DNA of 64,000 bases. Origin: Arthrobacter sp. ISL-85 (lineage in GTDB: Bacteria > Actinomycetota > Actinomycetes > Actinomycetales > Micrococcaceae). A program made the translations under genes and the position numbers. Shown here in pieces: positions 25,169 through 33,551 of the stretch (the stretch's first letter is position 1; every line of letters starts with the position of its first letter). The DNA lies in assembly GCF_018613675.1 (NCBI RefSeq), contig NZ_JAGGPQ010000025.1:61020-125019 (forward strand), in the 5' to 3' direction. The notes under the pieces were generated by a model. It saw only the letters and a list, made by a program, of their open reading frames with translations. It was not told where the DNA came from and did no database searches.

Positions 25169-26499
25169 GACTTCTCTTCCAATTCCTGATGCTGTTCTGG
25201 GTTTCCGGGGTGCGGTACCCCGGTGGACGTGGCTCCGAAGCGGCCCTCCGCCACACGGATGGACAGGGCGGCACCGGCAGGCGCCTCGGCGGGCCGGCGG
25301 ACAACGGCGTGGCCTGCTTCGGCGATCCGGACGGCCTGGTCTCCTGCCAGTTCGACGACGGCGTACCCGCGGTCCAGGGTTTTCTGCGGTGAGAGCGCGC
25401 GCACCTGGGCTTTCAAATGCTCAAGCTGGTCCGCTGCCCGCACCACCGTGGAGCTCACAGCTGCCGAGGAGCGCAGCAGCAGCCGCTCGATTTCCTCGCC
25501 CCGGACGGAAACCATGCCCTCGGGCGCCGCCATGACAGGCCGCGAGTGCAGTGCCGCCAGACGGTCCGACTCCCGGTCCACCAGCCGTTCCATGCAGCGC
25601 CGCAGTTGTTCCCGTGCCTGGCCCACACCGGCAAGTTCCTCGGATACCTCCGGGACGATCCGTTTGGCGGCATCGGTGGGGGTGGAAGCCCGGAGATCGG
25701 CGACGTCATCCAGCAGCGGCCGGTCCGCCTCGTGGCCGATGGCGCTCACCACCGGCGTGTTGGCCGCGGCCACGGCACGGATCAGGTCCTCGCTGTTAAA
25801 CGGCAGGAGATCTTCCAGCGCCCCGCCGCCGCGCGCGATGACGATGACATCCACGTCCGGCCGGGCGTCCAGCTCGCGAAGGGCGCGGACCACCTGGGTC
25901 ACGGCGGTGTTTCCCTGAACGGCGACCTCGCGGATCTCGAACTCAACTGCCGGCCACCGCAGGGCCGCGTTGCGAAGGATGTCCTTTTTAGCGTCTGAGT
26001 CGCGTCCCGTGATCAGGCCAATCCGGTGCGGCAGAAGGGGCAGCCGCTTCTTCCGGGAATCGGCGAAGAGACCTTCAGCGGCGAGGGCCTGGCGCAGCCG
26101 CTCAATCCTGGCCAGCAGGTCACCCAGTCCCACCGGCCGGATGTCCCGCACCAGCATGTTCAGCCTGCCCGTCTTCAGCCAGAATTCCGGTTTGAGCAGG
26201 GCCACCACCCGGGAACCGCGCTCCAGCGGAAGGTTCTGGCGCTCCAGGACTTTGGTCCAGACAGAAGCCGGCAGCGACACCTCCGCATCCACGTCGCGAA
26301 GGGTGAGGTAGGCGTTGGTGCCGCGGCGGTTCAGTTCAATGACCTGGCCCTCAACCCATGCCGACGGAGTGCGGTCGATGTGGGCCTTCAGCTTCTGCGA
26401 CAGCAGCTGCAACGGCCACGGGTTATCCGGGCTGGTTTCCGCTGCCGTGGCCGGCAGGGTGGTGGGGGCAGTACCCGGAAGTGAGGCCTGGTCAGACAT
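25165..26499 (-). CDS. xseA: Exodeoxyribonuclease VII large subunit
   Basis: The 444-residue subunit has an N-terminal OB-fold (SAWVEGQVIELNRRGTNAYL), the catalytic domain with DVIVIARGGGALEDLLPFNSE and VSAIGHEADRPLLDDVADLR, and a coiled-coil domain from about residue 290. It degrades single-stranded DNA to acid-insoluble oligonucleotides in repair. It is paired with xseB downstream and is divergent from the membrane protein at 26662. The xseB-xseA-ispH-ychF grouping matches M. tuberculosis Rv1107c-Rv1112. Confidence 0.95.
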   Translation of the reverse strand: MSDQASLPGTAPTTLPATAAETSPDNPWPLQLLSQKLKAHIDRTPSAWVEGQVIELNRRGTNAYLTLRDVDAEVSLPASVWTKVLERQNLPLERGSRVVALLKPEFWLKTGRLNMLVRDIRPVGLGDLLARIERLRQALAAEGLFADSRKKRLPLLPHRIGLITGRDSDAKKDILRNAALRWPAVEFEIREVAVQGNTAVTQVVRALRELDARPDVDVIVIARGGGALEDLLPFNSEDLIRAVAAANTPVVSAIGHEADRPLLDDVADLRASTPTDAAKRIVPEVSEELAGVGQAREQLRRCMERLVDRESDRLAALHSRPVMAAPEGMVSVRGEEIERLLLRSSAAVSSTVVRAADQLEHLKAQVRALSPQKTLDRGYAVVELAGDQAVRIAEAGHAVVRRPAEAPAGAALSIRVAEGRFGATSTGVPHPGNPEQHQELEEKS

Positions 26500-26661
26500 G
26501 CGGACGCCGTTGGGAGGCTGGTGCTGCGGACATGCGGTCCTTTGATCAGTTGGGGGCGGTCAATCAACCTTATCCATAAGGTGTAGCACCAGGCACTGAC
26601 AGGGGCAGTCCCTCAACCCTGCCTAGGATGGGATAAGGCCCCCAACCCCGAAGGACCTGTT

Positions 26662-27507
26662 GTGCGCACTTTTGTCTCTGCCATCGCCACCGTGCTGGGC
26701 ATTCTCCTGGCTGCCGTTGCCGTTCCCGCCATCTGGGTGGACCGGAACATCGTCCAGGAAGACGGGTTTGTCCGTCTTGCCGCTCCACTTGGCAAGGACT
26801 CGGAATTCCAGCGGAAGCTGGCTGCGGCCGCGGTGGGAACGATCGATACCGGATCGGTTCCCGGTTTCCTTTCGGGGCTTGTGGAGCCGATGCTTGAAAA
26901 GGCGGCGGAGTCGCTGACCGGGTTGCCCGGCTATCCGGCAGCCTGGGAAGAAACCCTCCGCAGAAGCCACCGCCTTAGTTTCGCCGACACAGCGTCCCAG
27001 GGAGGAGCGCCGACCTCGTCCCTGACCCTTGACGTCGCCCCACTGGTTGCCCTCGGCTCGGAGGAGATCTCCCGTACCACCCGGCTTCCCCTCGACCCGC
27101 CGGGACAGACGCTGATCAATGTAGGCCAGCCTGCCCAACGGGAATGGACCGAACGGCTGGCCACCTATGCGCCCATGGGCTACATCCTGGCCATCGGATC
27201 TGCCGTGGCATTCCTGCTGGCGCTCGTGGCGGCACGCCGCCGCTGGACCGTGCTGCTGGCGGCCGGGCTGGGCGGACTGGCCCTCGCCGGGCTGTGGGCG
27301 CTGGGCCTGCAGCTGGGCTCAGCCCGTGCCCAGGCCGCGGACACCGGCAACGCGGTGGCCAACATGTTCCGCGACGAGTTCCTAGCGGCCGCCGGCGAAG
27401 ACTTCCAAACCTGGATCTCAACGGCAGCGGCTGCCGGAGGCGTCCTGGTGGCAGCAGGCATTGTGACGTTGTTCGCATCCCGGAAACGCGCGGGGACCAG
27501 CCGGTAA
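26662..27507 (+). CDS. Conserved hypothetical membrane protein
   Basis: The function is unknown. The 281-residue protein has an N-terminal helix (residues 6-24), an extracytoplasmic domain of about 140 residues containing GSVPGFLSGLVEPMLEKAAESL and RSHRLSF, and then three C-terminal helices (about 172-190, 196-218, 252-275). The topology resembles other actinobacterial proteins with an outward loop between a first helix and a C-terminal bundle. The GTG start follows GAAGGACCTGTT. It lies nine bases upstream of ispH on the same strand, but ispH has its own -10-like TAACAT. Confidence 0.75.
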   Translation: MRTFVSAIATVLGILLAAVAVPAIWVDRNIVQEDGFVRLAAPLGKDSEFQRKLAAAAVGTIDTGSVPGFLSGLVEPMLEKAAESLTGLPGYPAAWEETLRRSHRLSFADTASQGGAPTSSLTLDVAPLVALGSEEISRTTRLPLDPPGQTLINVGQPAQREWTERLATYAPMGYILAIGSAVAFLLALVAARRRWTVLLAAGLGGLALAGLWALGLQLGSARAQAADTGNAVANMFRDEFLAAAGEDFQTWISTAAAAGGVLVAAGIVTLFASRKRAGTSR

Positions 27508-27516
27508 CATGGAGGG

Positions 27517-28596
27517 ATGACCACCTCGGCTGTATCCCTTTCGATGCCAACCATTCCGCGCAGGCGCCGCTCGCCTGAGGAGGTAGCAGCTGCAGCCCCC
27601 GTGAACGGCACCAAGCAGGTGCTGCTGGCCGCTCCACGCGGTTACTGTGCAGGCGTGGACCGGGCGGTGATCGCCGTCGAAAAGGCGCTGGAACACTACG
27701 GGCCGCCCGTGTATGTCCGCAAGCAAATTGTCCACAACGTCCACGTGGTCAGCTCGCTGGAAGCGAAGGGCGCCATCTTCGTGGACGAGACAGACGAAGT
27801 ACCCGAAGGCGCCCTTGTGATCTTCTCAGCCCACGGCGTTTCCCCGGCAGTTGTCGAATCCGCCGAAAGCCGTGGCCTGCGCACCATCGATGCCACGTGT
27901 CCCCTGGTCACCAAGGTGCACAAGGAAGCCGTCCGCTTCGCCAAGGACGATTTCGATATCCTCCTGATCGGCCACGACGGCCATGAGGAAGTGGAAGGCA
28001 CCTCCGGTGAAGCACCGGAGCATATCCAGATCATCAACGGGCCACACGAAGTGGACAAGGTCACTGTCCGCGACCCCGAAAAGGTCATCTGGCTTTCCCA
28101 GACCACCCTCAGCGTGGACGAGACCATGGAAACTGTCCGGTTGCTCAAGGAGCGGTTCCCCACGCTGCAGGATCCGCCCAGCGACGACATCTGCTATGCC
28201 ACCACCAACCGCCAGGTAGCCATCAAGAAGATTGCGCCCAAGGCCGACCTGGTGATCGTAGTGGGCTCGGCCAACTCATCCAACTCCGTCCGGCTGGTGG
28301 AGGTGGCACTCGAATACGGTGCCAAGGCCTCGTACCGGGTGGACTTCGCCAACGAGGTTGACGAAACGTGGTTCGAAGGCGTGGCCACCGTGGGCGTCAC
28401 GTCAGGGGCGTCCGTTCCCGAGGTGCTGGTCCAGGACGTGCTGCGGCTGCTGGCCGATTACGGCTACGGCGCCGTGGAGGAAGTGGTCACGGCGGAGGAA
28501 GACCTCCTCTTCTCGCTGCCCAAGGAGCTCCGGGCCACCCTTAAGCAGGCCGGGGATGTCAGCCGGGCACTGGGCGGACGACGGTCCCGCAGCTAG
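27517..28596 (+). CDS. ispH: 4-hydroxy-3-methylbut-2-enyl diphosphate reductase
   Basis: The 359-residue iron-sulfur enzyme is the last step of the MEP isoprenoid pathway, making IPP and DMAPP from HMBPP. The three cluster cysteines are in PRGYCAGVDRA, IDATCPLVTKVH and DDICYATTNRQ. Other family motifs are KQIVHNVHVV and the GSANSSNS phosphate-binding loop. The N-terminal 25 residues before the conserved core are an extension common in actinobacteria. The ATG has GGAGGG immediately upstream. Confidence 0.97.
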   Translation: MTTSAVSLSMPTIPRRRRSPEEVAAAAPVNGTKQVLLAAPRGYCAGVDRAVIAVEKALEHYGPPVYVRKQIVHNVHVVSSLEAKGAIFVDETDEVPEGALVIFSAHGVSPAVVESAESRGLRTIDATCPLVTKVHKEAVRFAKDDFDILLIGHDGHEEVEGTSGEAPEHIQIINGPHEVDKVTVRDPEKVIWLSQTTLSVDETMETVRLLKERFPTLQDPPSDDICYATTNRQVAIKKIAPKADLVIVVGSANSSNSVRLVEVALEYGAKASYRVDFANEVDETWFEGVATVGVTSGASVPEVLVQDVLRLLADYGYGAVEEVVTAEEDLLFSLPKELRATLKQAGDVSRALGGRRSRS

Positions 28597-28681
28597 AAGC
28601 ACCGGGTTCTCTTAGGAAGGCTTCGGCCCAAACAGATGAGGCGACCGGTTCCCAACCCGCCCCGGGTCGGGAATTGAGTAC

Positions 28682-28687
28682 TACAGT
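28682..28687 (+). promoter_or_regulatory. -10 box of the AAA ATPase gene, leaderless
   Basis: TACAGT is followed by six bases (GGATCC) and the ATG, with no ribosome site. Confidence 0.45.
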
Positions 28688-28693
28688 GGATCC

Positions 28694-29728
28694 ATGGCTG
28701 CCAGCCGCAATCCGCTCGACGACCTCCGTGGAACCATCGGCCACCTGGCCGATCAGCTCAGGCTGCCCGGTTCGGAGCGCGTTGACGACCTGATGGGTGA
28801 TCTCATCGGTGCCAGGCCCGGGCCGGCAAGGCCGCTGTCCGAGGTGCAGGCTGAGCTCGACGCGCTGGTGGGACTGGAGACCGTGAAGGAACAGGTGCGG
28901 GCCCTCGTCGCACTGCTCCAGGTCCAGGCCCGTCGCAAGGCGCATGGCCTGCCCGAGGTGGCCACATCACAGCATCTGGTGTTCCTCGGGAACCCGGGCA
29001 CGGGCAAGACCACCGTGGCGCGGCTCCTGGCCGAAATGTACCGCGCGGTTGGTCTGCTGCAGAAAGGGCACCTGGTCGAGGTCGACCGTTCCGGCCTGGT
29101 GGGGCAGTACGTCGGCGCGACCGCCATCAAGACGGACCGGGTGATCCGGCGTGCGCTGGACGGCGTCCTGTTCATCGACGAGGCCTACGCGCTGGCCCCG
29201 GAGGACGGCCGGATGGACTTCGGCCCCGAGGCGATCGAGGTCCTGCTCAAGCGGATGGAGGACCACCGACACCGCCTCGTCGTGATTGTGGCCGGGTACC
29301 CGCGGCTGATGGAGTCCTTCCTGCTCTCGAACCCCGGACTCCGCTCCCGGTTCGCCCGCGAGATCACGTTCCCCGACTACACAGTCGACGCACTCCAGAC
29401 GATCTTCAACCAAATGCTGGCCCAACATGAGTACACGCTCGAGCCAGGTGCGGACCAGATGCTGCGCCGCATCCTCACCGGGCTCCATGCAGGCGAGGAC
29501 TCCGGCAACGCACGGTTCGCCCGCACGCTGTTCGAGCAGGCGCTCAACCGCCAGGCGCTGCGGCTGTCGCTCGACGGGGAACAAAGTCTCGACGAGCTCG
29601 ATCGTGAGGCCGTCATGACCCTCACCGCGGACGACATCGCCCAGGCGGCGCTGGCCCTGGGCGAGGAGCCGGAACCGGAACCAGCGCCGGAACCGGAGCA
29701 GCCACGCTGGTGGCGCTGGCTGGCCTGA
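28694..29728 (+). CDS. AAA+ ATPase, CbbX/EccA-like
   Basis: The 344-residue protein has an N-terminal helical region (1-60) and a single AAA+ module: Walker A FLGNPGTGKTTVARLL (about 97-112), pore-loop region SGLVGQYVGATAIKT, Walker B GVLFIDEAYAL, and sensor/arginine-finger segment NPGLRSRFAREITFPDY. The closest families are CbbX (Rubisco activase) and the EccA ATPase of type VII secretion. Neither Rubisco nor ESX genes are nearby. It ends with an acidic-proline repeat (EPEPEPAPEPEQP) and WWRWLA, an odd tail. It is probably a remodelling factor of unknown client, with a leaderless TACAGT promoter. Confidence 0.85.
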   Translation: MAASRNPLDDLRGTIGHLADQLRLPGSERVDDLMGDLIGARPGPARPLSEVQAELDALVGLETVKEQVRALVALLQVQARRKAHGLPEVATSQHLVFLGNPGTGKTTVARLLAEMYRAVGLLQKGHLVEVDRSGLVGQYVGATAIKTDRVIRRALDGVLFIDEAYALAPEDGRMDFGPEAIEVLLKRMEDHRHRLVVIVAGYPRLMESFLLSNPGLRSRFAREITFPDYTVDALQTIFNQMLAQHEYTLEPGADQMLRRILTGLHAGEDSGNARFARTLFEQALNRQALRLSLDGEQSLDELDREAVMTLTADDIAQAALALGEEPEPEPAPEPEQPRWWRWLA

Positions 29729-29759
29729 CCGGATCTGTGGCGGCCGTCAGCGAATGCCC

Positions 29760-29779
29760 GTCCCGCCCCAGAGCGGGAC
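29760..29779. terminator. Short hairpin between convergent AAA ATPase and rmuC genes
   Basis: Seven-bp arms GTCCCGC/GCGGGAC with a six-base loop in the 58-base gap between the stops. There is no long T-tract, so termination strength is uncertain. Confidence 0.4.
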
Positions 29780-29786
29780 CGTGGCT

Positions 29787-31016
29787 TCAGGCTGCTTCGT
29801 CGTCGCCCTGCAGTTCGGGGGCCACCAGCGCACGCGGGGTTACCTCCACAACCGGAGGTGCAACCAGACCGGACTCTTCGAGGCTGTTGAGCTTCCGTGC
29901 TGTGGGCAGGACACGGGCTTCCAGGGTGCCCACCATGGCGTTGTAGCGGTCAACGGACGTCTTCAGCGAAGATCCCAGCCTGGTGACGTTCTCGCCCAGG
30001 GTACCCATCCGGTCGTACAGCTGCCGTGCGAGTTCGAAGAGCTCGCGTGCACTGTCCGTCAGGACGTCCTGGCGCCAGGTGAATGCCACCGACTTCAGCA
30101 CGGCCAGGAGGGTGCTTGGTGATGCCAGGACCACGTTGCGGGACAGCGCGTGGTCCAGGAGTCCGGCGTCAGCAGTCAGGGCCGCCGCCAGGATCGACTC
30201 GGCCGGGATGAAGCAAACCACCAGCTCCGGAGAGTTCCCCGGGATGTCCCAGTACTTTTTGGTACCCAGCGCGTCGACGTGCGCCCGAAGCGCCTTGGCG
30301 TGCGCCGCCAGCAGGGCCTGGCGGTTCCGGCTGTCGGCGGCCCACTGTGATCCGGACCGCTGGCCCGGGCCGGGATCCCCCGCGCCCAGTTCCTGTGCCT
30401 CGAGGTAGGACGACAACGGGACTTTGGCGTCCACCACCAGCTGCTTTTCACCCGGCAACTGCACCACCATGTCCGGCCGCACGGCGGAATCGTGCCCCGC
30501 GCTGTGGACCTGTTCCACGAAGTCGACGTGGCGGAGCATGCCCGCAGCCTCCACCACGCGGCGGAGCTGCACCTCACCCCACTGCCCCCTGGCGCTGTTG
30601 GAACGCAGCGCCGATTCCAGGGCATGCGTCGAGCGGATGAGCTGTTCATCGGAAAGCCTTGCCTCCTGAAGCTGCTGTGCCAGTTGGCCGTACTGCTCAA
30701 CCCTGTCCCGCTCCAGCAGTGCCACCTGCTGCTGGACCGCGGAAAGCTTCTCAGCTACGGGAGCCAGGGCCCGCAACACGCTGCCGTCCTGTGTCCGGGC
30801 CTCGCCCAGCTCACGGTTCTGTGCCGCCAAAAGCCGCCGCTCGGCGTCGGCCGCTGCCAGCTGTGCCGTGACCTCGGAAAGGCGGGACGACACCTGGTCA
30901 AAGTCCGCCTCCAGCCCATGGGAGTTCCGGCGCAATGAAAAATAGGTGGCCGCAGCGCCTGCCAGCGCACCAAGCAGCAGCATGAGAAGGGCCAGAATCA
31001 AGGCAAAAGCATCCAT
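29787..31016 (-). CDS. rmuC: DNA recombination protein RmuC
   Basis: The roughly 409-residue protein has an N-terminal membrane anchor (FALILALLMLLLGALAGAAATYF), then a coiled coil (about 30-120). The RmuC domain follows with RGQWGEVQLRRVVEAAGML and the nuclease-like VVDAKVPLSSYLEA (Asp-x-Lys). E. coli RmuC limits inversions between short repeats. The start at 31016 begins exactly at the membrane anchor; the longer frame to 31181 runs into ychF and is not supported. It is divergent from ychF across 91 bases. Confidence 0.93.
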   Translation of the reverse strand: MDAFALILALLMLLLGALAGAAATYFSLRRNSHGLEADFDQVSSRLSEVTAQLAAADAERRLLAAQNRELGEARTQDGSVLRALAPVAEKLSAVQQQVALLERDRVEQYGQLAQQLQEARLSDEQLIRSTHALESALRSNSARGQWGEVQLRRVVEAAGMLRHVDFVEQVHSAGHDSAVRPDMVVQLPGEKQLVVDAKVPLSSYLEAQELGAGDPGPGQRSGSQWAADSRNRQALLAAHAKALRAHVDALGTKKYWDIPGNSPELVVCFIPAESILAAALTADAGLLDHALSRNVVLASPSTLLAVLKSVAFTWRQDVLTDSARELFELARQLYDRMGTLGENVTRLGSSLKTSVDRYNAMVGTLEARVLPTARKLNSLEESGLVAPPVVEVTPRALVAPELQGDDEAA

Positions 31017-31093
31017 GGCTTCACTGTCGCACGGGGCTCTGACAATCATGGGCAGTGACATTCCGCGGGTACTGGCCCCCGGGGTCCGGCGGG

Positions 31094-31099
31094 TAGAAT
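31094..31099 (+). promoter_or_regulatory. ychF -10 box that decides the start codon
   Basis: TAGAAT lies two bases before an in-frame ATG (31102) and eight bases before the GTG at 31108. An ATG so close to the -10 could not be in the transcript, so GTG 31108 is the likely leaderless start. Confidence 0.55.
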
Positions 31100-31107
31100 C
31101 AATGCTC

Positions 31108-32193
31108 GTGGCTCTTACTATTGGCATCGTCGGACTGCCCAACGTCGGCAAATCAACCCTCTTCAACGCGCTCACCCGCAACCAGGTCCTGGCCGCGAAC
31201 TATCCGTTCGCCACCATCGAACCCAATGTGGGCGTGGTGAACCTCCCGGACCCCAGGCTGCAGAAGCTCGCCGGGATCTTCGGCTCACAGCGCGTCCTGC
31301 CCGCCGCTGTCTCGTTCGTCGACATTGCCGGCATCGTGAAAGGCGCATCCGAGGGGGAGGGGCTGGGCAACCAGTTCCTGGCCAACATCCGCGAAGCTGA
31401 AGCCATCGCGCAGGTTGTCAGGGTCTTCGACGACCCCGATGTGGTGCATGTTGACGGCAAGGTGGATCCGCGCTCGGACATGGAGACCATCAACACCGAG
31501 CTGATCCTCGCGGACCTGCAGACCATCGAAAAGGCCATCCCGCGGATCGAAAAAGAAGTCAAAATCAAGAAGCGGGAAGCCGCCGAGCTCGCTGCCGTCA
31601 AGGCCGCGCAGGCCGTGCTGGAGCGGGGAGACACCATCTTCTCCTCCATCAAGAGCGACAAGCTCGAGATGGAACACCTCAAGGAGCTGGGCCTGCTGAC
31701 CGCCAAGCCCTTCATCTACGTGTTCAATGCGGACGAAGGCATCCTGGGCAGCCCGGAAAAGCAGGAGGAGCTGCGGGCCATGGTTGCCCCTGCAGACTGC
31801 ATCTTCCTTGACGCCAAACTCGAAGCCGACCTCGTGGAGCTGGACGAGGAAGAAGCACGCGAGATGCTCGAGATGAACGGCCAGGACGAGTCCGGCCTGG
31901 ACCAGCTGGCGCGCGTCGGCTTCCACACGCTGGGGCTGCAGACCTACCTCACGGCGGGACCCAAGGAAGCACGCGCCTGGACCATCCGCCAGGGGGACAC
32001 GGCACCGCAGGCGGCGGGCGTCATCCACTCCGACTTCCAGCGCGGTTTCATCAAGGCCGAAGTGGTCTCCTTCGAGGACCTTGTAGATGCCGGTTCCATG
32101 GCCGAGGCAAAATCCCGCGGCAAGGTCCGGATCGAAGGCAAGGAATACGTCATGGCCGACGGCGACGTGGTGGAGTTCCGCTTCAACGTGTGA
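31108..32193 (+). CDS. ychF: Redox-regulated ribosome-binding ATPase YchF
   Basis: The 361-residue Obg-family P-loop protein prefers ATP. G1 is GIVGLPNVGKSTLFNAL (residues 5-21), G3 is DIAGIVKGASEGEGLGN, and the G4 position reads YVFNADEG, the family's non-canonical NxxE, which explains ATP use. A coiled-coil insertion and a C-terminal TGS-like domain (RAWTIRQGDTAPQAAGVIH) follow. It acts at the ribosome and in oxidative-stress responses. The length of 361 is normal when read from GTG 31108. The downstream region holds the remnant of an integrated element starting almost at the stop codon. Confidence 0.95.
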   Translation: MALTIGIVGLPNVGKSTLFNALTRNQVLAANYPFATIEPNVGVVNLPDPRLQKLAGIFGSQRVLPAAVSFVDIAGIVKGASEGEGLGNQFLANIREAEAIAQVVRVFDDPDVVHVDGKVDPRSDMETINTELILADLQTIEKAIPRIEKEVKIKKREAAELAAVKAAQAVLERGDTIFSSIKSDKLEMEHLKELGLLTAKPFIYVFNADEGILGSPEKQEELRAMVAPADCIFLDAKLEADLVELDEEEAREMLEMNGQDESGLDQLARVGFHTLGLQTYLTAGPKEARAWTIRQGDTAPQAAGVIHSDFQRGFIKAEVVSFEDLVDAGSMAEAKSRGKVRIEGKEYVMADGDVVEFRFNV

Positions 32194-32366
32194 CGTGGCC
32201 CGTTTTCCCGCGTAATCACTGGGCTTATGCGTGCTGAGTCCGCACCGAGTCCGCAGGAATTTTGAGATCTTGGTCTTCATGGCTCCTGCCGCGGACCTGG
32301 TGCGGTCTTCAGCGGTCGGCCACAGGTGCGAATACGTGTCCAACGTCGTCGTTGCGTTGGCATGGC

Positions 32367-32370
32367 CTAG
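32367..32370. repeat. Left copy of the IS target-site duplication (CTAG)
   Basis: CTAG immediately precedes the left terminal inverted repeat; the second copy is at 33311-33314. Removing the IS and one copy restores the integrase reading frame. Confidence 0.9.
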
Positions 32371-33310
32371 GGCGTGTCTCCTAAATCTGGGACACTTTAG
32401 CCGGGATGCTGGATGGGTGTCTCGTAATTCTGTTTTGACTGACGGGCAGTGGGCCCGCATTCAGCCGTTGCTGCCGTCCTCTGTTGGCTGCCGGGGTCGT
32501 CCGTTTCGGGACGACCGCCGTGTGGTCGAGGGCATCATTTACCGTTATCGGTGCGGGATCGCCTGGCGGGACGTGCCTGCTGAGTTCGGTCCCTGGCAGA
32601 CGATCTGGAAGCGGCACCGCCGCTACAGCGGAGACGGGACCTGGGACAGCATCCTGGCAGCGCTGCTGACGACCGCGGACGCCCGCGGTGAAGTGGACTG
32701 GTCGGTTTCGGTCGACTCGACGGTCAACCGCGCCCACCAGCACGGCACCAACCTTCCCCGCACCACAGGGGGCCTGCTCGAATTACATGAATCTGTTTCT
32801 TGAGCCCGACGACCACGCCATTGGGCGCTCCCGTGGCGGACTAAGCACCAAGATCCACGCCCTAGTCGACGGTAAAGGCAGGCCGCTGGTTCTGCTAGTT
32901 GCTCCCGGCCAGGGCGGGGACGCGCCGATGTTCACCCACCTGATAAAGCAGCTGAAGATCAACCGCGCCGGTCCGGGCAGACCGCGAACCCGCCCGGACC
33001 GTGTCCGCGGTGACAAGGCATACTCCTCCAGAGCAATCAGAACCCACCTGCGTGACCGCGGCATCGTCGCAGTCATCCCGCAACCATCCGATCAGATCGG
33101 TCATCGAAAACGACGAGGCTCCAGCGGCGGCCGACCTCCGGCCTTCGACAGGGAAGATTACAAGGGCCGCAATGTCGTCGAACGGAACTTCAACACCTTC
33201 AAGCAATGGCGAGCCCTGGCCACACGCTACGACAAACTCGCACTCACCTGTCGCGGCGGAGCAGTCCTTCGGGCCATCAGCATCTGGCTGACAGCTTTAG
33301 GAGACACGCC
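32371..33310 (+). mobile_element. IS5-family (IS427-like) insertion sequence, 940 bp
   Basis: Perfect 15-bp terminal inverted repeats (GGCGTGTCTCCTAAA at 32371-32385, complement at 33296-33310) bound one transposase in two frames. CTAG duplications flank it, consistent with the YTAR/TA-type targets of the IS5 family. The element looks complete and structurally intact. It inserted in a tyrosine integrase remnant. Confidence 0.92.
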
Positions 33311-33314
33311 CTAG
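32417..33314 (+). CDS. IS5-family transposase encoded in two overlapping frames
   Basis: Frame A (GTG 32417 to TGA 32803) carries LTDGQWARIQPLLPSS, the DUF4096 start, RCGIAWRDVPAEFGPW and the first catalytic Asp in SVDSTVNRAHQHG. Frame B (open from 32688, stop 33314) carries NLFLEPDDHAIGRSRGGLST, the second Asp in GDKAYSS and the Glu in NVVERNFNTFKQWRALATRYDKL. All three DDE residues are thus present but split between frames offset by +1. The overlap includes ACA GGG GGC near 32763-32771, a plausible slippage site. The TAG stop at 33312-33314 lies in the target duplication outside the IS. Programmed shifting is typical of the IS427 group, but a disabling mutation is not excluded. Confidence 0.85.
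33311..33314. repeat. Right copy of the IS target-site duplication (CTAG)
   Basis: CTAG directly after the right terminal repeat. Its last three bases are the transposase stop codon. Confidence 0.9.
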
Positions 33315-33448
33315 GGCCCGTTGGACCGTAACCACCTCACAGCCGGCCGCGATTAGCCCGGAGGCGTAGAAGTGCCTAACCGCCCACCCCTTAGCCAGTC
33401 ACGCGATTAGGTAAACCGGCATGGTAGGTACTAGTTTTGCCCTAGAAG

Positions 33449-33483
33449 AACCCCCGCGGTTTGAGTCAACGGACGCGGGGGTT
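33449..33483. terminator. Hairpin with flanking A and T tracts
   Basis: AACCCCCGCG (33449-33458) pairs with 33474-33483 and is followed by TTTTCT. It looks like a rho-independent terminator able to work in both directions. It shares the context CCTAGAA...TTGAGTC with the hairpin at 34256-34300. Confidence 0.6.
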
Positions 33484-33551
33484 TTCTGCTGCCCGCTGGC
33501 AGCCCTGTGAAACAGCACAGGCGCGCTAAAAGCTCTTAGTACACTGTCCGC

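Larger units (their letters stand above)
32194..33401 (-). pseudogene. Tyrosine-type integrase remnant split by an IS element
   Basis: Right of the IS (33401-33311) the minus strand encodes LAKGWAVRHFYASGLIAAG and then CEVVTVQRAL. Left of it (32370 downwards) the frame resumes GHANATTTLDTYSHLWPTAEDRT. Joining across one CTAG copy restores VQRALGHANATTTLDTYSHLW, the box II region of tyrosine recombinases (R-H-x-x-x-S, L-G-H, Tyr nucleophile in DTYSHLW). The 5' two-thirds are missing (a TGA at 33401-33399 precedes the fragment) and the 3' frame runs without a stop into ychF antisense. It was decayed as well as interrupted. Confidence 0.88.

Noticed and set aside
31102..31104. ATG as the ychF start
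   Set aside because: It lies two bases after the TAGAAT box, so it could not be within the transcript. GTG 31108 gives the usual 361-residue protein.
31285..32460. A 391-residue minus frame running through ychF and the integrase fragment
   Set aside because: Only the part beyond 32194 has protein sense (integrase C-terminus). The remainder is antisense to ychF.
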